Assembly (NCBI GenBank): GCA_028825055.1
Contig: JAPKAW010000019.1
Span: forward strand, 1-16,735
DNA: 16,735 bases
Direction of reading: 5' to 3'
Source of the DNA: Flavobacteriales bacterium
GTDB lineage: Bacteria > Bacteroidota > Bacteroidia > Flavobacteriales_D > Sanyastnellaceae
The position numbers and the translations under genes were made by a program. The notes below the pieces were generated by a model, which saw only the letters and a program-made list of their open reading frames with translations, was not told the DNA's origin and did not search any database. Positions 8,043-15,100 of the stretch are shown here, piece by piece. Position 1 is the stretch's first letter. Every line of letters starts with the position of its first letter.

Positions 8043-9641
8043 ATGGGGAACATCCAAGAAGAAATTGCCAAGCGGCGAACCTTTGCTATCATCAGTCACC
8101 CCGATGCTGGTAAGACAACGTTAACAGAGAAATTCCTTTTGTTTGGGGGAGCTATACAAACCGCCGGTGCGGTGAAAAACAACAAAATCACCAAGACGGC
8201 CACGTCCGATTTCATGGAGATTGAGCGGCAAAGAGGCATCTCGGTCGCCACCTCAGTGATGGCGTTCAACTATCGGGGGCGACTCATCAATTTACTCGAT
8301 ACACCTGGCCACAGGGACTTTGCTGAAGACACCTATCGAACTTTGACCGCTGTTGACAGTGTAATCCTGGTCATTGACTGTGTTAAAGGAGTCGAAGCTC
8401 AAACAGAGCGCTTGATGGAAGTGTGCCGGATGCGGAAAACGCCCGTCATTATCTTCATCAATAAGATGGACTTAGAAGGACAAGATCCGTTCGACTTACT
8501 CGATGAGCTTGAGGTGAAACTCAAAATAAACGTACGTCCATTGAGTTGGCCCATCAGCGGAGGCCAGTCTTTTAAAGGGGTTTACAACCTGTACGACTCC
8601 GAATTACGCCTGTTCAATCCGGACAAAACAAAGATTTCAAAAGAAGTGGTGTCCATCGAGGACATCCAAGACGCTTCTCTCGATGACTTGGTCACAGAAC
8701 AGCACGCAAACCAGCTCAGAGAAGATGTAGAGTTGATCAACGGCGTATACGAGACGTGGGACTCACAGCCCTATTTAGACGGAGACCTTGCTCCTGTCTT
8801 TTTCGGAAGTGCGGTTAATAATTTCGGCATTCAAGAGATGCTTGATACGTTTATCGACATTGCTCCAGACCCTCGATCACGTCCTGCTGACGTTCGCGAT
8901 GTCCATCCAGAAGAAGAAGCCTTTTCAGGATTCATTTTTAAGATTCATGCCAACATCGACCCGCGTCATCGTGATCGCATCGCCTTCCTGCGCGTGTGCA
9001 GTGGACAATTTCAACGCAATACATTCTACTACCACACACGGCTCACGAAGAAATTAAAATTCTCCAATCCAGCAACGTTTCTTGCCCAGGACAAGAGCAT
9101 TGTAGAGGAAGCATGGCCCGGCGATGTTGTTGGATTGTACGACACAGGCAATTTCAAGATTGGCGATACGTTAACCGAAGGTGAGATCATTCAATTTCGC
9201 GGCATCCCCAGTTTTTCACCCGAGATTTTTAAGGAATTGGTGAACCTCGACCCCATGAAGAGCAAACAGCTAGAAAAAGGAATCAAGCAATTGACTGACG
9301 AGGGGGTCGCCCAATTATTTATCCGTGAATTAGGCAATCGGAAAATTGTAGGAACTGTTGGAGAGCTCCAATTTGAAGTCATTCAATATCGCCTTGAGCA
9401 CGAGTATGGTGCGAAATGTGAATTTCAACCCAAGCGCTACTTCAAAGCCTGTTGGATATTAAGTGACAACGAGAGCAAATTGGATGAGTTCAAGCGCATC
9501 AAAGGCATCGATATGGTACTGGATAAAGACAAGAATGACGTCTTTCTAGCCCCTTCCAAGTTTCTACTGGACATGGAAATCGCCAATTTTCCCGAATTGG
9601 AGTTCCATTTCACCTCTGAATTTAAAACTGCCCAAGTTTAA
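8043..9641 (+). CDS. prfC: Peptide chain release factor 3 (RF3)
   Basis: RF3 is a ribosome-associated translational GTPase that promotes release of RF1/RF2 after peptide hydrolysis and takes part in post-peptidyl-transfer quality control. The protein has 532 residues, matching the usual length of about 530. The G domain shows ISHPDAGKTTLTEKF (P-loop, 17-31), the switch I segment ERQRGISVATSVM (61-73), DTPGHRDFAEDTYR (86-99) and NKMDLEGQDP (140-149). The SAVNNFGI segment near 258-265 is the G5-like motif. The C-terminal half (VGELQFEVIQYRLEHEYG) is the RF3-specific domain and distinguishes it from EF-G. It starts 12 bp after the glycosyltransferase stop. Its position within a run of envelope genes is unusual, but the gene itself looks normal and complete. 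Confidence 0.97.
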   Translation: MGNIQEEIAKRRTFAIISHPDAGKTTLTEKFLLFGGAIQTAGAVKNNKITKTATSDFMEIERQRGISVATSVMAFNYRGRLINLLDTPGHRDFAEDTYRTLTAVDSVILVIDCVKGVEAQTERLMEVCRMRKTPVIIFINKMDLEGQDPFDLLDELEVKLKINVRPLSWPISGGQSFKGVYNLYDSELRLFNPDKTKISKEVVSIEDIQDASLDDLVTEQHANQLREDVELINGVYETWDSQPYLDGDLAPVFFGSAVNNFGIQEMLDTFIDIAPDPRSRPADVRDVHPEEEAFSGFIFKIHANIDPRHRDRIAFLRVCSGQFQRNTFYYHTRLTKKLKFSNPATFLAQDKSIVEEAWPGDVVGLYDTGNFKIGDTLTEGEIIQFRGIPSFSPEIFKELVNLDPMKSKQLEKGIKQLTDEGVAQLFIRELGNRKIVGTVGELQFEVIQYRLEHEYGAKCEFQPKRYFKACWILSDNESKLDEFKRIKGIDMVLDKDKNDVFLAPSKFLLDMEIANFPELEFHFTSEFKTAQV

Positions 9642-9669
9642 TTGAATGCACGGTTATAACTTGTCCCGA

Positions 9670-10311
9670 ATGAAAGCGTTCGCAAGCTGTTTTACCCTTT
9701 TGGTCGTCTTGTCGGGTTTTGGCCTATCGCACATCCATGCCCAAGCGACTGCTGTCGACTCAACCCTTTTGGACGTGGTTCAGATCAGCGGAATGGTTGT
9801 AACAGGAGACTCTCTTTCACCACTATCCTTCGCAACAGTCTATCGCATGCGGGACTCCCGTGGGACCATGACCGATGCCAACGGATTTTTTAGCATCCCA
9901 GCGCTAGAAGGCGACACCCTGCGGGTGTCATCGTTGGGCTACATCGCACAACAATTCACGGTACCTTCGGACCTACAACTTCCTCGAATGAATGTGGTTC
10001 AACCTTTGGGAAGGGATACCATTTCACTGGAAGAAGCCTTCATTTATCCCTGGCCCACCCGGGAGCGATTCCGCGAAGAGTTTATGGAATTAGCTTTAAC
10101 TAAAGATGCTTATATAGTTGGTCAAGAGAGGCTTGACCCTGAAGCGCTCTATGACAGACTCATGGAAGTTGGCCGAGATGGAACTGAAGTTTATTCGTAC
10201 ACGATGCAACAGGAAGCCATCCAAAACAGCTACAACGGACAGCTCCCTCCTATCTCCTTGTTCAATCCTGTAGCCTGGGGTAAATTCATCCAATCGCTAC
10301 GAGACCGCTAG
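9670..10311 (+). CDS. Secreted carboxypeptidase-regulatory-like domain protein
   Basis: This is a small exported protein of 213 residues from the ATG at 9670. A further in-frame ATG at 9646 would add eight residues before a normal signal peptide, so the later start is preferred. The signal peptide ends at about residue 25 (HIHA-Q). A single carboxypeptidase-regulatory-like beta sandwich follows at about 38-115, with the usual features: SGMVVTGDSLSPLSFATV, TDANGFFSIPALEGDTL and SSLGYIAQQFTV. This domain type usually sits at the N-terminus of TonB-dependent receptors, but here no barrel follows. The remaining 95 residues hold an uncharacterised tail with YPWPTRERFREEFMELAL and a C-terminal FNPVAWGKFIQSLRDR. 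The next gene, a TonB-dependent receptor with the same domain type, starts 6 bp later. A role as a periplasmic or outer-membrane partner of that receptor is inferred. Confidence 0.8.
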   Translation: MKAFASCFTLLVVLSGFGLSHIHAQATAVDSTLLDVVQISGMVVTGDSLSPLSFATVYRMRDSRGTMTDANGFFSIPALEGDTLRVSSLGYIAQQFTVPSDLQLPRMNVVQPLGRDTISLEEAFIYPWPTRERFREEFMELALTKDAYIVGQERLDPEALYDRLMEVGRDGTEVYSYTMQQEAIQNSYNGQLPPISLFNPVAWGKFIQSLRDR

Positions 10312-10317
10312 GACCTT

Positions 10318-12876
10318 ATGATGCCGAGAAGTCTTCGATATACGCTGGCGATAACCGTTGCCATGTCCATTCAGCTTTCGGGATTGGCTCAGGTCGGTTG
10401 GATTCAAGGAACTGTGGGGTCTAGCGATGGCAGCCCACTTCCAGGAGCAACCGTAATTCCCATCGACCAAGCGTCGGCTGGGATGGTGACTGATCGAGAT
10501 GGAAATTATCTCATTCAGCTCAATGCCGGAGTTCCTTACACGATCCGATTTGGATTCGTTGGTTATCGGACTGAACAAAGGGTGATCACTCCAATCGAAG
10601 GGGACACATTGATTTTCCCGATTCGCTTGCAAGCAGGAGTTGCTCTGGCAACCTCCGAAGTTTTTGCCGATGGTGAGCGAACATCTCCCATTCAAAGAAT
10701 CGACCCCAAAGTCGCCTCTAGAATTCCTTCGCCCCGCGGCACTATTGAAGATTTGCTCATTCAGGCACCCGTCAACTTTAATAGTGAACTCTCCAGTGGA
10801 TACAACGTTCGTGGTGGGTCTTTTGATGAAAACCTGGTCTATGTCAATGACATTGAGGTCTATCGTCCATTCTTGGTGCGCGCTGGCCAACAGGAAGGAT
10901 TGTCCTTCCCCAATCCTGACATGGTGGAGTCAATCTCTTTTTCTGCCGGAGGGTTTGAAGCCAAATTCGGGGATAAGTTGAGTTCTGTTTTGGACATCCA
11001 CTACCGCACGCCAACAAGCAATCGGACACAACTCACAGCGAGCATGCTTGGCGCTCAGGTGCAGCAGGATCTGGTGAGCACACAAGGCCCTGCGGGGCAC
11101 CGTAAGTTCACCTTGAATTCGGGGTTTCGATTTCGGGACAATAGCTATGTTTTGGGCTCATTGGATGAAGGTGGTGAATACCAACCACGGTACATTGACC
11201 TGCAAACCTTCGCCACCTTCGACCCCGATGGTTATGGCCCCTGGGAAATGGAGTTTCTTGGGATGTATGGTCAAAACGACTATCAATTCATTCCAACGAC
11301 ACGGCAAACCGATGTGGGCAGCATCAACGAAGCCTTGCGACTTACCATTTACTTCGACGGACAAGAGGTGACCTCTTTTCGCACTGGATTTGGAGCACTT
11401 GCGGTTAATCGCGTTACTGAAAGTACCAAGTGGCGTTGGATTACCTCGGCTTTTTCAACTTCAGAATCGGAATCATACGACATCCTAGGGGCCTATTTCC
11501 TCGATGAACTGGAACGTGATTTGGGATCAGACGAGCTAGGCGAAGCCATGAACAACAAAGGGGTTGGCGCATTCTTGAACCACGCTCGGAATCAGCTTGA
11601 TGCAACAGTGTTGAGTACGGCTCTGAAAGGCTCCACCTTCCACACTCCGAGTCAATCATTTTGGGAATGGGGAGCGAAATTTCAGACAGAACACATCACC
11701 GACGCCCTGTCTGAGTGGTCACTCATTGATTCTGCAGGATACATTAGCCCGCATCCTCAGGACAGCATCGGTTATGTGGACAATGGCCCCGACCAAGTGA
11801 TTGTTTTAAACGACATCATTCGGGCTCAAAATGAAGTCAACTCCAGCCGAGTCCAGGCTTACGTGCAAAGCACTTGGAATTGGGGGAATAAGCGCGGAGA
11901 TCTCTGGAAATTAAATATCGGAGGTCGTGCGCATCATTGGTCTTACAGTAACCAGATTGTTGGCGGTCCCCGAGGGCACCTCAGTTTTTCTCCCGTATCC
12001 AAAACAAGCGACCAGTCCACCGTATGGAACCTGTCGGTAGGAAATTATTGGCAACAGCCTTTCTATCGAGAAATGCGCCAACTCGACGGAGCAATCAATC
12101 CGGACATCCGGGCCCAACGTGCGCGCCATGCTGTACTTGGCATGGACCGCATCTTTCAACTGTATGGCCGTCCGTTCAAAATGGTCTCTGAGCTCTACTA
12201 CAAAGACCTCGATTTTTTGATCCCCTATGAAATTGAAAATGTACGTCAGCGCTATTATGCCAAAAACAACAGCAGCGGCTATGCCACCGGCATCGACTTC
12301 ATGCTCAATGGTGAATTCATCGACGGTATTCAAAGCTGGTTGCGATTGTCAGCATTGAAAACAGCAGAAGACCTTGAAGACGATGGGTATTTGCAGTATT
12401 ACAACGACGCAGGTGAGGCCATCATACCGGGTTTCACGTTGAACAATGTAGCTGTAGACAGCAGTTTGATCGAGCCCGGATGGATTCCACGTCAAACCGA
12501 CCAACGGTTTAATATGAGCCTGTTATTTCAAGATGAGATGCCAGGCAATGAAGCTTACAAAGTTCTTGTTAGTCTTTATTTTGGCACAGGCCTTCCATTT
12601 GGACCGCCATCCTTCGAACGGTACAAAGACATCTTGCGCACCCCGACCTACCGCAGAGTCGACATTGGCTTCTCTCGAGAACTGTTCTACAACCAAGACA
12701 AGGCGTCAACGAAGAAAGAGCGCAGTGGATTTGTCTCGATCGAAGTCTTCAATATTTTGGGGATCCGCAACACCATCAATCACACGTGGATTGAAGATGT
12801 CAATGGAAGGCAGTATGCCATCAGCAATTATTTGACCAACCGAAGGGTCAACCTGAAGGTCAGCCTCTCGTTTTGA
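10318..12876 (+). CDS. TonB-dependent outer-membrane receptor
   Basis: This is an 852-residue outer-membrane transporter of the TonB-dependent type; the substrate is unknown. The signal peptide covers about 1-24 (SGLA-Q). A carboxypeptidase-regulatory-like domain lies at about 27-105 (IQGTVGSSDGSPLPGATV, TDRDGNYLIQL). The plug domain at about 130-230 contains RGTIEDLLIQAPVNF, GYNVRGGSFDENLVYVND, the PFLVRAGQQEGLSF segment and GGFEAKFGDKLSSVLDIHY. The rest is the beta barrel, ending in LKVSLSF with the terminal aromatic residue expected of outer-membrane barrels. There is no neighbouring SusD-like lipoprotein and no polysaccharide enzyme, so this does not look like a glycan-utilisation locus. 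Two Met codons in a row mark the start; 10318 is used. It is the last gene of the plus-strand run and converges with the protease gene. Confidence 0.92.
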   Translation: MMPRSLRYTLAITVAMSIQLSGLAQVGWIQGTVGSSDGSPLPGATVIPIDQASAGMVTDRDGNYLIQLNAGVPYTIRFGFVGYRTEQRVITPIEGDTLIFPIRLQAGVALATSEVFADGERTSPIQRIDPKVASRIPSPRGTIEDLLIQAPVNFNSELSSGYNVRGGSFDENLVYVNDIEVYRPFLVRAGQQEGLSFPNPDMVESISFSAGGFEAKFGDKLSSVLDIHYRTPTSNRTQLTASMLGAQVQQDLVSTQGPAGHRKFTLNSGFRFRDNSYVLGSLDEGGEYQPRYIDLQTFATFDPDGYGPWEMEFLGMYGQNDYQFIPTTRQTDVGSINEALRLTIYFDGQEVTSFRTGFGALAVNRVTESTKWRWITSAFSTSESESYDILGAYFLDELERDLGSDELGEAMNNKGVGAFLNHARNQLDATVLSTALKGSTFHTPSQSFWEWGAKFQTEHITDALSEWSLIDSAGYISPHPQDSIGYVDNGPDQVIVLNDIIRAQNEVNSSRVQAYVQSTWNWGNKRGDLWKLNIGGRAHHWSYSNQIVGGPRGHLSFSPVSKTSDQSTVWNLSVGNYWQQPFYREMRQLDGAINPDIRAQRARHAVLGMDRIFQLYGRPFKMVSELYYKDLDFLIPYEIENVRQRYYAKNNSSGYATGIDFMLNGEFIDGIQSWLRLSALKTAEDLEDDGYLQYYNDAGEAIIPGFTLNNVAVDSSLIEPGWIPRQTDQRFNMSLLFQDEMPGNEAYKVLVSLYFGTGLPFGPPSFERYKDILRTPTYRRVDIGFSRELFYNQDKASTKKERSGFVSIEVFNILGIRNTINHTWIEDVNGRQYAISNYLTNRRVNLKVSLSF

Positions 12877-12883
12877 TTGCGGC

Positions 12884-14851
12884 TCAGCGCAGAATCGATA
12901 CGTATCCTGTTTGAACTTTCGTCTCAACCGAAGCGTTTTCTTCCTCTCCCCATTGATAGGTGATCCTGTACAGAAAAAGCTCTGCGTCAAGGTAGTAACC
13001 GTTGACACCTCCATGCCAAAAGAACGCTGAGTCCATGGACTCGAATACCAGCACTCCCCAGCGATCATAGACCTGCACATGAAATCCAGAAACGGGACAG
13101 GACGCCTTCACTTCCCAAACTTCATTTTGCAAATCGCCATCCGGCGTGAATGCATTGGGCACGTAAATGCTGCAGGGACAATCGTTACCAAGGTTTGAAA
13201 AATCATTGACCAGCGTGAAAACCTCATCGTAAACACACCCTACGGAATCTTCTACGCGAATCAAGTGATCGCCCAAAGGCAGCAATGAGAAGTAGCCAGA
13301 GGAAGAGGTTTCAGTGCCATTGTAAACATAGACGTATGGCTCATCCCCTCCTACTGCCCGAACGTCAATGCTGCCATTGTCAAACCAAGTGCATCGAACA
13401 TTTTCCTTGGACTCAACCACCAAGTCCAATTCACTGGTATTGAGGACCTCCACTTCCACACTTCCTTGACAGCCGAATACATTCTGAACATCGATGGTGT
13501 AAGCCCCTCCTGACAAACCAACAAACGAGCCCGTGTCTTGCCAACTGTCTCCACCATTGATACTAAAATCGAACGTGCTTGATTCGTTTACTTGCACCGC
13601 AATTTGGCCCTCGCCATCACTGCAGTGCTCATTGACAACTGACACCAATTCAAGGGCCGGCTCATCCTGTGCCAAAGTGATCGTCTGGTTGAACACGCAA
13701 CTGTTTCCGTCCTGCACTTCAAGTGTATAAGTGTTGGATGGCAAATCCGAAAAGGAACCGTTGCCCAATTGAAGCGCACCGTTTAAGACATATTCATACG
13801 GGGCCAATCCGCCCTCACTAGACGCCACGACACTGCCATCGTTACCATTACAGGATTCTCCAACAACATTTACTGCGACATCAAAACCAATGCAAAGTGC
13901 CTCTTCACAAGCCGTTGTCGAACTGTTAAGAAGGTTCTGAAGGTCCTGCGTCACATACGTCTCCATTCGCGCCACCTGGCCCTCTGAGAACATGAATAAA
14001 CAAGCGTCATCACAATAGTCCATGTAGGACGGCCATAAAATGGGAGCTGTACAATTCACAATGGTTTGGCCACTAGGACATCCAAATTGAGGGCCATCTG
14101 TAGCAGGCGTGTCGGCCACAAAATCATCACCTGCACAGCCTCCTCCGCCCCACGGATGCTCCAAGAATAAATAATGTCCCACTTCGTGTGTGATTGTTCG
14201 CCCCATATCGAACGTTCCGCTGATTGTATTTCCTCCGCATGTAACACTCCCAAAGTATTGTGGATCACAGGTTACTCCATCCCCTGAGCCATTTCCTCCC
14301 AAAGGGGAATACCCCAATGTCCCACCACCGATGGTGCGAACAAAAAAGTTGAGATAACCCGCCCAAGAGGCATCGTTATCTCCTGTTGTCTGATCCAATG
14401 TGACAGCATAGTCACCTTCGTCCAATCCGAATCCATCTGGATGATCCAACGTCGCCAAACAAAAGCTAATGCAAGATTCACCATTGTCAATGGAAGGCCA
14501 GATCGTCGTTTGTGACTCCACCCATTCAGCCAAATCTCCATTCGTCGCGGCGAAGTCCTCATTGAGGGTTTCGACCTGGGACACAGCCATTTCAATGGCA
14601 CAGTCGATTGGAATTCCTGTGCTTTGAAAATGCACAGCCACAGGAATCAGCAACGGGACATCGCACTCGAGGCGATCCGTTGCACCCGCGTTTACCGCAT
14701 CCACGCGATCACTATACGCTCTATCATAACCAGGAAGCCCCATCATATGAGCATGAACGGAATCTGTACCGCAGGTTCTTTGACCCCAAACATTTCCCAC
14801 TGTCAGTAGACTCAAGACGACAAACAGCAAGCGGTTGAATTTCCTACTCAT
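12884..14851 (-). CDS. Secreted M43-type zinc metalloprotease with SprB repeats and T9SS sorting domain
   Basis: This is a 655-residue secreted protein. A signal peptide occupies about 1-23. The protease domain (about 65-310) resembles cytophagalysin/pappalysin (M43) peptidases. The zinc motif HEVGHYLFLEH (222-232) gives ligands His222, His226 and His232 with catalytic Glu223. SYMDY with Met277 is a plausible Met-turn. The usual Gly of HExxHxxGxxH is Phe229 here. Three SprB-type repeats follow at about 331-394, 407-469 and 482-547, each with a Cys near the start and another near the end. The C-terminal 95 residues (YVPNAFTPDGD, YDRWGVLVFES) match the gliding-motility-associated (CHU_C) type B sorting domain, which sends proteins through the T9SS. 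Export to the surface or medium is inferred from this. The gene has 7 bp between its stop and the receptor stop. Confidence 0.92.
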   Translation of the reverse strand: MSRKFNRLLFVVLSLLTVGNVWGQRTCGTDSVHAHMMGLPGYDRAYSDRVDAVNAGATDRLECDVPLLIPVAVHFQSTGIPIDCAIEMAVSQVETLNEDFAATNGDLAEWVESQTTIWPSIDNGESCISFCLATLDHPDGFGLDEGDYAVTLDQTTGDNDASWAGYLNFFVRTIGGGTLGYSPLGGNGSGDGVTCDPQYFGSVTCGGNTISGTFDMGRTITHEVGHYLFLEHPWGGGGCAGDDFVADTPATDGPQFGCPSGQTIVNCTAPILWPSYMDYCDDACLFMFSEGQVARMETYVTQDLQNLLNSSTTACEEALCIGFDVAVNVVGESCNGNDGSVVASSEGGLAPYEYVLNGALQLGNGSFSDLPSNTYTLEVQDGNSCVFNQTITLAQDEPALELVSVVNEHCSDGEGQIAVQVNESSTFDFSINGGDSWQDTGSFVGLSGGAYTIDVQNVFGCQGSVEVEVLNTSELDLVVESKENVRCTWFDNGSIDVRAVGGDEPYVYVYNGTETSSSGYFSLLPLGDHLIRVEDSVGCVYDEVFTLVNDFSNLGNDCPCSIYVPNAFTPDGDLQNEVWEVKASCPVSGFHVQVYDRWGVLVFESMDSAFFWHGGVNGYYLDAELFLYRITYQWGEEENASVETKVQTGYVSILR

Positions 14852-15100
14852 AGATCTGAGGCAGCTTTGTTACTATCAAATAACTGCAAGAAAATCGGAT
14901 TCGTTGCATGGTCATCAAAGCAGAGCGTCTTTTCTTGAGAAATCACGACGTTCCGAGTATTTTCTTCGAGTAGAAATAAAATCTATGCGCAATTCAGTCG
15001 TAAAAACACAAGGCTTTTTGAACACAAATGACGCATTGCTGTGCAAACCTCATCTGTTAAAACACTTCATTCCCTTTATGTAGGTTGTAATTTTCGGTGC
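14852..15100. other. Divergent intergenic region
   Basis: This 249-bp stretch separates the divergent starts of the protease (minus) and the lectin protein (plus), so it should hold both promoters. I found no perfect TAnnTTTG box on either strand. The nearest plus-strand match, TAATTTTC at 15088-15095, is too close to the lectin start for a normal leader. The stretch is AT-richer by eye than its flanks. I see no RNA gene, convincing inverted repeat or supported small ORF in it. Confidence 0.5.

Noticed and set aside
10318..12876. SusC-type receptor of a polysaccharide-utilisation locus
   Set aside because: No SusD-like gene or glycoside hydrolase is adjacent, and at 852 residues it is shorter than typical SusC proteins of about 1000.
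14835..15083. Possible small ORF in the divergent intergenic region
   Set aside because: It begins inside the protease gene on the opposite strand, has no recognisable features, and probably results from chance in AT-richer DNA.
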